A stretch of DNA of 64,000 nt from Rhipidocladum racemiflorum. Lineage: Eukaryota; Streptophyta; Magnoliopsida; Poales; Poaceae. Location: contig CM070591.1 in NCBI GenBank assembly GCA_036346355.1, positions 35,558,392 through 35,622,391 on the forward strand, read 5' to 3'. Positions 9,536-19,558 of the stretch are shown here, piece after piece (the stretch's first letter is position 1; every line of letters begins with the position of its first letter). The translations under genes and the position numbers were made by a program. Under the pieces are notes generated by a model that was not told the DNA's origin, searched no databases, and worked only from the letters and a program-made list of their open reading frames with translations.

Positions 9536-11632
9536 CAGCGTTTGAAACAAGCCCTCGTCTCCGCGCCCGTCCTACAAATGCCAGATTTCGAAGCCCCTTT
9601 CGTCGTGGAATGTGATGCATCCGGTACAGGCATTGGGGCAGTTCTACTCCAACATAGCCACCCCATCGCTTACTTCAGTCAAAAATTGGCCGACCGACAT
9701 AAGAAGCTGGCTGCATATGAACGAGAACTTATTGGGTTATCAAAGGCCGTGCGACATTGGCGACCTTACCTTTGGGGACAGAAATTCATTGTCAAGACAG
9801 ATCATGGCAGTCTTAAATATCTACTCGAGCAGGCCCTAGTGACGCCACCACAACAGCATTGGTTAAGTAAACTGATGGGCTTTGATTTTCAGGTAGAATA
9901 CAAACCGGGTAAGACAAATGTCGTAGCAGACGCCCTGTCTCGTCTCCACAACGACGATTCACTCTGTGCGTCAATATCAGTGCCTTGCGCGCTAACACGG
10001 GATCAGTGGATGACCGAACTTCGCCAGCATCCAGAAGTGCAACACCTGTGTGCACGTTGGGCTCAACACGCAGCAACACAGTGCCCGGGTACGGACTCTC
10101 CAGATTCGTCCGGCGCTCGGCAGGGTGCGCCTCGCCCCACATCTTCCTGTGCTACCGATCCAGCGGAGCCGGCTCTGTCGCAAGTGTTATGGCGGGTGGA
10201 CAACGGATTGGTTTATCGCAACAACCGCCTATTCATCCCAACTTCAGCCTCGTTGGTAGGGACCATCATCGCCTCGGTTCATGATCTCACACACGAAGGA
10301 GTGCAGAAGACTTTGCATCGCATCAAATCTACATACTATTGGGCGCATCAACGACAAACCATCGAACAATATATAGCCAAGTGCTCGGTTTGTCAACGCA
10401 ATAAATCCAGCTCCTTGTCCCCTGCAGGTTTACTTCAACCACTTCCTATTCCACATCAGATTTGGGCCGATATTTCCATGGATTTTATCACGGCTCTTCC
10501 AAAGTCCCAAGGCAAGACTACAATATTGGTGGTGGTGGATCGGCTTTCCAAATATGCACACTTTATAACGGTTCCCCGACCAACTACAGCCAAGGGGGTA
10601 GCCTCGATATTTTTTGATCACATCGTCCGTCTTCATGGCATACCCGACTCTATCATTTCGGATTGTGATTCCATTTTCCTTAGCGCCTTTTGGCAAGATT
10701 TGTTTAAACAATGTGGCACTACTTTAGCATTCTCCACAGCATATCATCCGCAAACGGATGGTCAGATAGAAGTGGTCAATAGAACAATTGAAATGTACCT
10801 TCGATGCTTAGCGGCGGATAACCCTTCGACTTGGGCCGGCTGGTTGCCATGGGCAGAATTTTGCTACAATACTTCTTTCCATACAGCTCATCGCCTGACA
10901 CCATTTGAGCTAGTGTATGGCCGTAAACCCCCACCTTTACTTCCATACCATCAGGGCCGGACTGTGATTGACTCAGTTGATTGTCAATTGGTGGATCGGG
11001 ACATCATCCTGCAGCAAGCAAAGGAGCGTTTGCTGCAAGCCCAAAATCGCATGAAGCAACGATATGACAATTCTCATCGGGAGGTGGAGTTCCAGGTTGA
11101 TGATTGGGTCTGGCTTCGTCTACAGCGCCATCGTCAACTTTCCGCCCGAAATAACCCACCCCATAAATTGGAAGCTCGTTTCTTTGGACCCTATCGGGTC
11201 ATGGCACGTATCGGCCCAGTGGCTTATCGTCTCGATCTTCCGGCTGAGACTCGACTCCACAATGTTTTTCATGTTTCTCTCCTCAAAGTTTTCAAGGGTG
11301 ATCCACCACCAGCCGCGCCGTCCTTGCCTGCCGACGCCTTCCCAGCCGTGGAGCATGCACGGCCCGAACCCCATCAGCTGTTGGGCCAGCGTTTCTTCCA
11401 GGGAAAGCGGCAATTCTTGGTGCATTGGGCAGGAGAACCTCAGGATGAAGCCACATGGATGGATGCCGGAATTCTTCGCCGAACATTTCCCGATTTCAAG
11501 CTTGAGGACAAGCTTGTTCTTCAGGAGGGGAGTAATGATACACACAAAACCTTTGATTATGTCTATTACCGGCATCAGAAGCCAGCCGCAGGAGAACGTC
11601 TCAGAATCATAGAGGAGACCGAGTCAAAGTAG
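9536..11632 (+). CDS. pol, C-terminal part (RNase H, integrase, chromodomain), frameshifted
   Basis: This is the continuation of the polyprotein in another frame after the lesion at 9532-9535, so it is not separately initiated by any good ATG. It has an RNase H domain (VVECDASGTGIGAVLL), and an integrase zinc-binding HHCC region with CSVCQRNK near 10385. The integrase core has acidic residues in SMDFITALP, IISDCDSIF and GQIEVVNR, then the C-terminal domain and a chromodomain (QFLVHWAGEPQDEATW, about 11408-11458). The common SDRD motif is SDCD here; the catalytic Asp is kept. The stop at 11630-11632 lies 97 bases inside the 3' LTR. Confidence 0.9.
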   Translation, partial: QRLKQALVSAPVLQMPDFEAPFVVECDASGTGIGAVLLQHSHPIAYFSQKLADRHKKLAAYERELIGLSKAVRHWRPYLWGQKFIVKTDHGSLKYLLEQALVTPPQQHWLSKLMGFDFQVEYKPGKTNVVADALSRLHNDDSLCASISVPCALTRDQWMTELRQHPEVQHLCARWAQHAATQCPGTDSPDSSGARQGAPRPTSSCATDPAEPALSQVLWRVDNGLVYRNNRLFIPTSASLVGTIIASVHDLTHEGVQKTLHRIKSTYYWAHQRQTIEQYIAKCSVCQRNKSSSLSPAGLLQPLPIPHQIWADISMDFITALPKSQGKTTILVVVDRLSKYAHFITVPRPTTAKGVASIFFDHIVRLHGIPDSIISDCDSIFLSAFWQDLFKQCGTTLAFSTAYHPQTDGQIEVVNRTIEMYLRCLAADNPSTWAGWLPWAEFCYNTSFHTAHRLTPFELVYGRKPPPLLPYHQGRTVIDSVDCQLVDRDIILQQAKERLLQAQNRMKQRYDNSHREVEFQVDDWVWLRLQRHRQLSARNNPPHKLEARFFGPYRVMARIGPVAYRLDLPAETRLHNVFHVSLLKVFKGDPPPAAPSLPADAFPAVEHARPEPHQLLGQRFFQGKRQFLVHWAGEPQDEATWMDAGILRRTFPDFKLEDKLVLQEGSNDTHKTFDYVYYRHQKPAAGERLRIIEETESK
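11523..11535 (+). promoter_or_regulatory. Polypurine tract
   Basis: AGGAGGGGAG followed by TAA directly before the 3' LTR; the usual plus-strand priming site. It is read as coding sequence too, since the pol frame runs through it. Confidence 0.8.
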
Positions 11633-11913
11633 TATGCAAGGGTAGAATTAGTTTCTGTTTCCGAATCCTAGTTGAAATTAAAGAGGCTTCCGTTTGTAGG
11701 AAACTCTGTAAAGACTTTATATATAGAGGAGAAATAAAGAAGAAAAGGGAGAACGTTTAATCCCAAGAAAAGTATTTAGGCGGTGGCTCCGACTAACAGC
11801 CGACTTACCTCCGACGCTGGCTCCAGCGAGTTCGTCTCGTGGGAGTTTCCGTTCAGGCCTTCGCCCAGGCACAAGAGCGTACGAGCTCGCCCGTAACGAG
11901 GGAGCACGTACCA
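11536..11913 (+). repeat. 3' LTR of the chromovirus, 378 bp
   Basis: Same length as the 5' LTR with four substitutions. The first 97 bases encode the last residues and stop of pol. Followed by target duplication TCTTG at 11914-11918. Confidence 0.95.
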
Positions 11914-12873
11914 TCTTGGCAACACACACACACACACATATACATATACATGCAAAAAAACATCATCATCTTAGAATATTGTGAGGCAATAGCTCAAATG
12001 AGTAGGCTTACAAGCGACATATCAGCTAAGTAAAATAAGTATTTAAGAATGGCTAAATTCAAATACTGAATACAACTGGATGTATCATGAGAAAATGTCA
12101 GCATCTTATAACTATAGGCGAGTGGTACAACAAAGATGATATTTGGGCAAATTCACGTAAATGTAATAAATTTATAGGCTAGAAAATAACTCCATGCTAT
12201 CACATCGAGATTATGACTTTCTACGTCCAGTCCCAAAAAAATCATTTTCGGGGCATTAGCAAAGCCTCATTGTGTTCCTGAAACTTCATTTTTGCTAAAA
12301 GTTCTATAATTTCAAAAGCGCCAACGTACTGCAAAATCCACAAATTAATTTTAAACAAAAACTGTAGCAAATTTACATAGGTTGTCAAGTTGATGTACTC
12401 ACCATAAAATCAGCCTACATCAAAACCTCCTTTGTAGTTGTTTCAAACTGAGGTCTAGGAGTGTTCTTTGGGGCTGCAGGTCTTGTAAGGTCAAGGTCCT
12501 GGATGAATTAGAGTTCAATAATCTGATGTTACAAGAGTCATTCCACTACACTTGGATGAATACATGCAAACTACTAATGATCTCTTCCTTGAGTTTTATG
12601 ATAATTATAGTACTACATATGATTCTGAGATAAATTTGAGTAAAAACAAGAAGAAAACAACATGGGCTAATGATCTCTTCCTGTCTTCCATGAGTTTTAT
12701 CGTAACTATAGTACCATGTATGATTTGGGGTAAATTTGAGTACAAAACATTAAGGAAAGACTACAGAGAGTTTTTTGGTTTTGTATGTTCGAATAGAGTG
12801 AAGACAAACCTCCATACTTTTGCTTTGATACATTGCAGATGTGTGTTTACTATTGATTAATTTTCCAAAATAA
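11914..12873. repeat. Tandem repeat unit 2, middle segment
   Basis: Resumes unit 2 after the chromovirus with TCTTG and the CA microsatellite, and matches 2511-3540 of unit 1 apart from the 80-bp duplication. It ends at A12873, the 5' side of the Helitron target dinucleotide. No gene recognised. Confidence 0.85.
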
Positions 12874-12902
12874 CTAGTAGACTGCCCGTGCGTTGCAACG
12901 GA
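12874..12902 (-). other. Helitron H1 3' terminal hairpin and CTAG end
   Basis: Minus-strand CCGTTGCAACGCACGG can pair CCGT with ACGG and also contains the palindrome CGTTGCAACG. CTAG ends the element and T follows on that strand. Confidence 0.8.
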
Positions 12903-13838
12903 ATCTTTACATGAATAATAAATATTTATATCTTTGCGAGGAAGGTCTTTGTGTAGACAGCGATATTGGGGTCATTAGCATCATTTTATCAGTTCACAAT
13001 CATTTATGTGTTAAAACCATGCTGAATTAAAAAAGTTCAGGTTACTTTGGTAATTAAGATGATAAGATGAAAAGGAGCCTTCCGAACGTAATTAAGATGA
13101 TAAGATTAAAAGGAGGTGAGAGGCCGCTGCCATCAGTGTTGCTTCAATGCCTTCTCATGAGCCTCACACAAGCAATGGTATTCATCTTCCTGCTAAGGGA
13201 ACCTTTCAAAAATAGAAACAACTAATTTATAGCAACGGAGAAGTTGGGTCATGTGGATGTGGACAAACTAACAAAAGCGATGTGGGCAATATACATCAAC
13301 ATTTCTATCTTCATAACCAAATAGTATAAGAAAGCATTTCAGAATAAATTGCAGTTTGCACCAGGTAGTGTCCCTTGTTTTACTAATAATTTCTCAATAC
13401 TAAATAAAGTGAGTGGACAATATAAATCAAAATTTCTATGAGAATGTTAAAAAAATTAACCTTTTAGAAGCAATGATCTCAAATATATGAATTGTCAGGA
13501 CCTAGCTCTTTGGAATGAACTGAATTCAACTTGGTAGGTATATGTAGTGGATTATTGAACATTCCACTCTAGAGAAAGAACGGGATAATTATCAGCCTCT
13601 AAAAAGAACTGCCGAGACAAAACTCACTTCGTTGTTCATCAAATCTTAAAGCGTGATAGAACCAACTCTGATGCAGTCTATGGGACATTGGCGATTTGGG
13701 TAACCAACAAGTAAATAAGGAAATAACCTGTACAGGAACAGATATTAATTAGCAGTGTAGAGATTACAAACAAAATTAACATCTGAAGTTCTGAACAAGT
13801 GAAAAAAGTTGCACCTCAAGTGCCAACTGATGATGAAT
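12903..13838. other. Helitron interior without recognised gene
   Basis: AT-rich sequence between the Helitron 3' end and the TCX-like fragment. I see no exon, repeat or RNA gene in it; it probably corresponds to sequence downstream of the captured gene. Confidence 0.4.
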
Positions 13839-14215
13839 TCAAGGAGCTGGCAAGATGGACTTTGGATCCTCGTTATTTACATCACCGCCAAGAGAAGGGA
13901 AAGAAGGGATGGACTTCAGAATCAACTTCCTGCAGCTCTTGCAGATTGGAGACAATCCAGTACCCATGCGCGGAGGAGAGATCCTCTTTTTATTAGGTGA
14001 CAACCTTGACAGAAGTTTGAGGGGGTGAATTCCCTTTATGGGCATCCGCTGCACCTTCCCCAAGAATCATTTCTGCATAGCTTTCAAATGGGGAGAGCGC
14101 AATGTCAGACTTCGGTGGAGCTTGTTGAGACTTATATAGTTGAGAAGAACACTCAATGAGCTTTGTCGAAGATCGTGGCTTCTTGGAGCATGAAGGTGGA
14201 AGAGCAGCCGAGGGT
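13839..14215 (-). pseudogene. TSO1/CPP-like CXC gene fragment, last exon
   Basis: Begins after acceptor TTTCCAG with an Arg codon split from the previous exon, then PSAALPPSCSKKPRSS. It ends with ISPPRMGTGLSP and RKLILKSIPSFPSLGG before TGA at 13839-13841. That C-terminal motif (KLILKSIPSFPSL) is typical of plant tesmin/TSO1-like CXC proteins as I know them. The frame shifts near 14000: VKVVT runs into TAA in one frame, while LSPNKKR continues in another, consistent with one extra base. The gene fragment is therefore broken here unless the base is a sequence error. Confidence 0.7.
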
Positions 14216-14310
14216 CTGGAAATAAGAAAAAAAAAATGCCTCAAATTTTAATAGTTTACATAAGAGGCGGGATTCACAGTAACATATGTGCATATGTATG
14301 ATACACAAAC

Positions 14311-14476
14311 CTGCAGCCCACAATTGAAGGTGTTGTCAGCACATTCTCAGCAGGACCAAGATCAGTAGCTTGGTAAATAGCAAGCTGTTTATCACTTTCA
14401 TTTTTTTCCTCTTTCACGCAAGCATTATTTTCTTCATATCCCTGCTTAGCTTCCTCTATGCTTAAAACCACAACTC
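14311..14476 (-). pseudogene. TSO1/CPP-like CXC gene fragment, exon after CXC 2
   Basis: Acceptor GATTGAAG and donor CAG-GTTTGT delimit 166 bp whose phase joins both neighbours: the preceding exon leaves one base (G), and this one ends with two bases of an Arg codon. The product is acidic and polar (SIEEAKQGYEENN, then VLTTPSIVGC), the expected linker downstream of the second cysteine-rich repeat. No stop is present. Confidence 0.6.
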
Positions 14477-15223
14477 CTTCAATCAAAAACTGGTACAATT
14501 TCGTTAAATTAAACAAAATTTGAAATAGCTATACAAGAAAGTTAAGTCATGGTCAAATAATAACCAAACGTTTAGCTCTCTACTAAGATGATTATTACTT
14601 TTCTTTACTCTATTCTATTTGGTGCTGTTGCAACTTTTTAGAATAACATATGTAGATGTAGTTTTTGAGCTACTGTAACATCTCAACAAATATAGCATCA
14701 TCAAAGCACGAGATGATCTTAGGATGTCTATTTGGTTTTGTTTAAACAATACAAAAGCACACGAACAAAGATGCACTGGCATGAGTATGATTTTTGCTTA
14801 AATTTAAAAATGCAAAAGGTGGCTAGGATAATTTCCAGCATAAACAAATTATATATTAAGCAGGCAATGGTCCAGACTTCAAATTGAAGCTGTGTGGCCA
14901 GCTCTACTAACTTCATCGCATTCCACAATCATAGAAGTTCCAAGAAAACACCTTTCATACAGAATAATATGCAAATTATTCTGAGAAACATTAATACACA
15001 CTCGGTATTACATTTTCAAGTTGAAAGATCAAACTTGAGCTTCCTGACAACTTACTGAGTACAATTTTTTTGACCTGACACAATTACTCTTGACCTAAAG
15101 CTCCCTCAACCATTACTATTGGTTGAAACATCACATTTGCGAATATGATCCATGGAGCATGCAGGCAGTTTGTGAATTTATAACTTCATAAGACAGAAGC
15201 TTATCAAGATGAAATGGACTCAC

Positions 15224-15290
15224 CCTCCCTTCTCCCAAAAGCATTCTTGCAGCCATCACATCTGCAACTAATGGAACATCCCACGCCACC
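15224..15290 (-). pseudogene. TSO1/CPP-like CXC gene fragment, end of CXC repeat 2
   Basis: 67-bp exon between ATCAAG and GTGAGT encoding GGVGCSISCRCDGCKNAFGR, the C-terminal half of a CXC (CRC) cysteine-rich domain. These domains bind zinc and AT-rich DNA in TSO1/CPP1/TCX nuclear regulators. Its first codon joins directly to the preceding exon. Confidence 0.8.
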
Positions 15291-15364
15291 CTTGATGAAG
15301 AATAACAGTAAGACAAATGCAAGAGGGCTAAGTAAAGAATATTGAATCATGCAAGAATTAGAAC

Positions 15365-15460
15365 CTGATAACATTCACAGTATTTTTTTAGACATGATGA
15401 TTTCTTGCAATTGCAGCCTCTTTTGTGACGAGACGAAGCAGGAGTTGTGTTAGAGTCATC
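15365..15460 (-). pseudogene. TSO1/CPP-like CXC gene fragment, start of CXC repeat 2
   Basis: 96-bp exon (TATAG acceptor, CAG-GTTCTA donor) encoding SSRHKRGCNCKKSSCLKKYC then ECYQ. This is the highly conserved N-terminal half of the second CXC repeat, with every cysteine in place. Exon length is 32 whole codons, in phase with both sides. Confidence 0.85.
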
Positions 15461-15532
15461 CTATAATACAAAAAGAATGATATGAGCAATAGTAAAGGAG
15501 AAAGAAAGTAAAACAAAAAGATTGGCTCTTAC

Positions 15533-15675
15533 CCCTGATTCCTGACCAGGTTCAGATGTGTGAATTACTTTAGGGGCAAATGCTAGTGGATTACGAGATT
15601 CGATCTGCTCTCGAGTAGATATAACGGTTTCCATGTTACCAGGCTTATTCAGACAGCCTTGACATGAACAAGGTT
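15533..15675 (-). pseudogene. TSO1/CPP-like CXC gene fragment, end of CXC repeat 1 and linker
   Basis: 143-bp exon from acceptor TTGTTCAG to donor GGG-GTAAGA. It encodes EPCSCQGCLNKPGN, the C-terminal half of the first CXC repeat, then TREQIESRNPLAFAPKV, the conserved linker between the two repeats. The exon for the N-terminal half of repeat 1 is not found upstream (15676-16300), so capture began in the preceding intron. The fragment lacks a promoter and the protein N-terminus. Confidence 0.85.
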
Positions 15676-16335
15676 CTGAACAAAAGACTCAGCATGAGAA
15701 TTAACCAAAAATGCCATTATATTAGAGATGGTAAAACATATCACCACATGAAGACATGATTTGCAGAAATATCTAGTAAAGAACAAAAGACTCTTCAAAA
15801 GGGACAATAGTAAAAGGATTTTGATTTGCGAGCTGGAGGAATACAAACTCTACAAAAGAAGCAATAGAAAAAATGATTCAATTCTAATTTTTAAAGGAAT
15901 ATCTTGGATAGTATCTTATTTTCTGATGCTAACTTGCTAAAACATCGTGTGCTAGAGAACCAAAGGTAATCTGGGTATGCTGCATGGTCTGCTGGTCCAT
16001 GTCAACAGGATAGCGGTCTTTTTTTTCTTAAGAAATAAATACCCAGAAGATCAAGTTTCACTTATTAATATCGAGCCTGATTTCAACAGACTGGCCCAAT
16101 GCAACTCATGGAAAGATATTGTTTCGCCGTGTCATGGAAAACAAGCAAAAATGGTGTGCGAGTTATTACTGGCAGAAAACTAAAAATATAGGATAATATT
16201 CAGAATGAGCACTAAATCTGAAAATATAGGAGCACCAGAGCAGTTTCGACACTTTGTGGGCGAATTCAGTCAAGGGACAACCAGAAACTGATACAAGCAA
16301 ACAATAACAACAACGTTAGAAATGGATATGTACTT

Positions 16336-16438
16336 ATGTAACATCTATTCTTCCCAATAGCAAAAGCAGTCTCTCTTGCTCTATTAACTGCATTGATATC
16401 AATCCCATCAATTGATATTAGAGTTTGAGCTATTTGCC
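16336..16438 (-). pseudogene. Ankyrin-repeat gene fragment
   Basis: The minus strand encodes WQIAQTLISIDGIDINAVNR followed by ARETAFAIG. This looks like an ankyrin repeat of plant ITN1/ACD6-type membrane ankyrin proteins, where DINAVNRAGETA is a familiar pattern (from memory). One Gly is Arg here. It is a single repeat in open frame; flanking repeats and the transmembrane domain are missing. Another captured host fragment, same strand as the TCX-like one. Confidence 0.45.
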
Positions 16439-17444
16439 AGGGATAACACAAATATCATCTTTTTTTCATATTGTTCATGACTAACATAGGCTCAATCAGA
16501 AATAAGACTGCTAACATGGAGACTAAAATTGACCACTGAGTCAATTCTTATTGATTAGTTTTTTTTTTGTGTGTGTAGTTGGGAGGCAATGCAAACTTGT
16601 TCTATACAAAAAGGGAGTTCACATGACTAAAAAATTCTGATGGCAATCCTTCATGATTTGAAGTCTCAAATCATCCCCAAAGTTCCTATACTTAAGGGGA
16701 CTTTAAGTGATTTCTTTTTTGTGATGCAAAGTAATTCGTAGCCAATTGAAAGCAGAAAAGATTGCTTTTGAAGATATCAAGTTGAATCGGAGGAGGCGGT
16801 GCTGTTGAAGCTAGAGGCTCTTCTAGCAGCTTTGGCCCAAATCTTGGTCGCAGAATTAACAATTTCTCAAAGGTTCAAGCTGATCCATGAATAAATATTA
16901 AAGGCCATGGCTTGCTAATCAAATGGAGCTGCTGATAAAAGTGGTGAGCAAAGTTCATCTCGAGATCCACACTGGTACCACGCAGTAGTAACTGGATTAT
17001 CGTAAGTGACCTTTACAACAAGCAATCATAAATCAAGACGAACCTTGAAGTGCCCCGGGTAATTAGAGGGAGTAACCACTAGTATTAGCACTAATTAATC
17101 AAGCTGCTAATTCAATTAAATAATCTGCTAATTAGTGTAACCAGTTTGCAAAAGAATTTAAAAATGCGATTAGAGTAGATTGAGGTTGCCGTCAGACCCG
17201 CAGGCGAAGGTATTGATCACCGAGATACCAGACCCGTAGGGGTTGAATCGGTACCTCTTGTTAGCACGGTTCATCATCCGGCAGCCCGTACCTTACCTGT
17301 ACGGATTGCGGGTATCCGTAGCAGTTTTTCCCTCAGTAGATAACCTCTGAACCACTGCGTTACTCAGTGAGCACCTTTCAGAGCCATGCACTGCCCAAGA
17401 GAGAGAGCACCCCAACATTAAGTATTATTTCCCAGCCAGCTTGC
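16439..17444. other. Helitron interior without recognised gene
   Basis: No exon recognised. It includes a T-rich stretch at 16558-16570 and, at about 17185-17370, a GC-richer segment with repeated AGACCCG motifs that I cannot assign. Confidence 0.3.
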
Positions 17445-17511
17445 AGCCATGCAGCAGCCAGCAACACTCGTGGCAGCAAGGGAAGAGCCATGCAGCAGCC
17501 AGCAGCACTCG
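17445..17511. repeat. Two-copy tandem repeat, about 45-bp period
   Basis: AGCCATGCAGCAGCCAGCA followed by CACTCGTG occurs at about 17446 and 17488. The second copy abuts the chromovirus fragment that starts at about 17512. Confidence 0.6.
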
Positions 17512-18064
17512 TGACGATTGGGTGTGGCTGCGTCTCCATCACCGTCTCGCAGCCACATTGACAGACAAGGCGCGTGGCAAGCTGGCACCTAAGTTCTATG
17601 GACCATTCCAAGTGCTGGAACGTATCGGTTCAGTCGCCTACCGGCTGGCCCTCCCTCCTCGTACCCGCATCCATAACGTCTTCCATGTGGTGTTTCTCAA
17701 GAAGTTTGTGGGTGAGCCTCCTGCTGATATGGTTCCATTGCCGCCCGTCAAGCATGGCAGGGTGCTTCCACTGCCGGATCAGGTCCTGCGCGCCCGCCTC
17801 AACCGTGGCGTGTGGGAACTCCTTGTCAAATGGACCGGTCAAGCTGCTGCAGATGCTACTTGGGAGAAGGTTCCGGAGTTCAAGGATGCTTACCCCTCCT
17901 TGCGGCTCGAGGGCATTTGTTTCATAATGGGGAGGGAAGTGTTGTGGACACCTTCATTGGGCGGACTTACTGGCCACCCAAATGCAGGAAGGCCCAACCA
18001 GGCGCAAGAAGAGGTCAGCCAGCGCCCGGGCCAGAGGCGCGTGAACAAGACGCGTGAACAGTAA
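17512..18064 (+). pseudogene. Chromovirus pol fragment (integrase C-terminus and chromodomain)
   Basis: Starts abruptly at DDWVWLRLHHR. It contains the integrase C-terminal module (GPFQVLERIGSVAYRLALP, IHNVFHVVFLKKF) and a chromodomain (WELLVKWTGQAAADATWE). The stop at 18062-18064 lies inside the downstream LTR, as in the chromovirus at 6548. All upstream domains and the 5' LTR are missing. It is plus-strand, opposite to the captured host fragments, and only distantly related to the element at 6548. Confidence 0.85.
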
Positions 18065-18346
18065 GCGCTTGTGATGGAATAAATCTGTTAGTTTCTATAT
18101 TTAGATATTTACCTTGGGAGTCAAGTTGATTAGTTTCTATAGCTGTTAAGTTAGAGTTTTGGTAAGTTAGATTTATATCTTGAGGGCCAAGTTGATGCCT
18201 ACCAAGGCTATATAAGGAGGGCACCTGAGGCAGACAAGGGGCAAGAAAAGAATAACCCTTAAGCCTGCCGCAGGATTGGGGTTCCTCCTCTTCCTTGTTC
18301 TTGCTGTAATCTATCCTCCGCAGGAATAAAGCTTCTAGTCCCAACA
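17940..18346 (+). repeat. 3' LTR of the truncated chromovirus, about 407 bp
   Basis: Preceded by the polypurine tract GGGGAGGGAAG (17929-17939), it begins TGTTGTGGACACC and ends TAGTCCCAACA, giving TGTTG...CAACA termini. A TATATAAGGAGG motif at about 18209 is a plausible promoter, and AATAAA at 18325 a possible poly(A) signal. There is no 5' LTR in the window. Confidence 0.7.
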
Positions 18347-18443
18347 TTTTCTCTGGCTGCACACAAGTACAGAAAAAGATAATGAAAATCCTTATAATAT
18401 GGCTATAAAAAACTAAGCCACAGGAACAGAGAGAAAAACTGAC

Positions 18444-18608
18444 TTGTTCAATCTTCAGATTTGACTCCATCTCAAATTACTTCCTGCATGAAGCTCATCC
18501 ATATCCCATTGCATCTGGGTAATCCTCTCTCTTTCAGCCAATATAGCTTGTTGTAATCTCTCTGCCTTTCTGCTTGGTAGCTTCCAACTCAACCTCCAAA
18601 TCTTTTAC
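18444..18608 (-). pseudogene. Coiled-coil exon resembling PX-domain EREX-type protein
   Basis: Exon of 165 bp between acceptor AATGCAG and donor CAA-GTCAGT. It starts VKDLEVELEATKQK; the next part reads ERLQQAILAERERITQMQWD in a +1 frame, and ESNLKIEQ returns to the first frame, so two small indels offset each other. This heptad-rich sequence resembles the C-terminal coiled coil of plant Phox-homology proteins of the EREX family (from memory). The internal shifts make it a dead fragment or contain sequence errors. Confidence 0.45.
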
Positions 18609-19468
18609 CTGCATTAGAAATCATAAGTAGCAAGGAAATTGCCTAGAATACACAGAATAGTTATGAAATTGCCTAGAATACACAGAATAGTTATGAAACA
18701 CACAAATATCCATTTAACATCAACAAAGAAAGCACAAAAAGGACAAAACATAGTAACCTGATGCACAATAAAGCATAAAAAGTATCATACCAATAGTTTT
18801 TCTGTTTATCTACAAGAGTCAGCAGAAATGCCTACTTCGTTAGTCATCTAAAGTTTGTGTTGGGTATGGTTCATATCATGAGAACCTCTCGATGCTTTGC
18901 AGCTCCTATCCTATCTTTGAAGCAAACAGGTACATTTCACTGTACAGAATTTTGTTCTTGTGTCTTTCATAGGACAAATATCCAATGACTAAACAGTTAT
19001 ATATTCCAAAAATCTAGAGAAATCATATATACTGAATACTTCCATATTGGTACCAAGACAATACATGTACCTTTTTTTTACCATCAACCTAATAACAAAG
19101 AATTCCCCATTTAGTTGGGGAGTAAAATTATCTTATGCCTCTGAATCTTGTAGTAGTAAGGCTGGATTTTTCTCATTATGCTGGCTGTCATGCGGCAATT
19201 GTTGGGATATGATGGATGGATAATTTTCATTTGAATAAATCATTCTTCCCACATACTTCAATCATTTCTATTGCACTACAGTTCTAAGAAAAACTCTACC
19301 CAAAAGCATATAGAATTTGTAGGCTGTAGCCAGCAATATTCATACCCAAGACACATGACAAAACCAAGATGTTAATGCATCACCCGAACATTGCCATGTT
19401 ACTTGCGTCATAGACCTAGTATGACCACCAATGGTTATACACTATAGTATACATATCCCATTTCTTAC
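18609..19468. other. Apparent intron and spacer
   Basis: AT-rich sequence between two phase-compatible exons on the minus strand, containing a short direct repeat at 18640-18695 (GAAATTGCCTAGAATACACA twice). Probably the captured gene's intron. Confidence 0.4.
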
Positions 19469-19558
19469 CTGTGCATGTGTCTTCTCCTCGCATGTTAGTT
19501 TGATTGCCATTGCATTTGCCCTTGTAGCACTTTCCCAAAGTATTCTTGCACTGGGAGC
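19469..19558 (-). pseudogene. Upstream exon of the coiled-coil gene fragment
   Basis: 90 bp, 30 codons, between CCTAG and GTAAGA: APSARILWESATRANAMAIK then LTCEEKTHAQ. It ends on a whole codon and the exon at 18608 starts on one, so the two join in frame as LTCEEKTHAQ-VKDLEVEL. Same strand as the other captured fragments. Family assignment rests on its neighbour. Confidence 0.4.

Larger units (their letters stand above)
6548..11913 (+). mobile_element. Ty3/gypsy chromovirus, near-intact (Reina-like), 5366 bp
   Basis: A complete LTR retrotransposon: 378-bp LTRs, tRNA-iMet primer site, gag-pol, polypurine tract, and a 5-bp target duplication (TCTTG). Domain order gag, protease, reverse transcriptase, RNase H, integrase, chromodomain places it in the chromoviruses; the small size and short LTRs suggest the Reina clade, but the clade call needs a tree. 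The LTRs differ at four substitutions and no indels (about 1.1%), so insertion is recent, roughly 0.4 million years at the usual grass LTR rate. A single-base frameshift in pol is the only obvious lesion. Confidence 0.95.
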
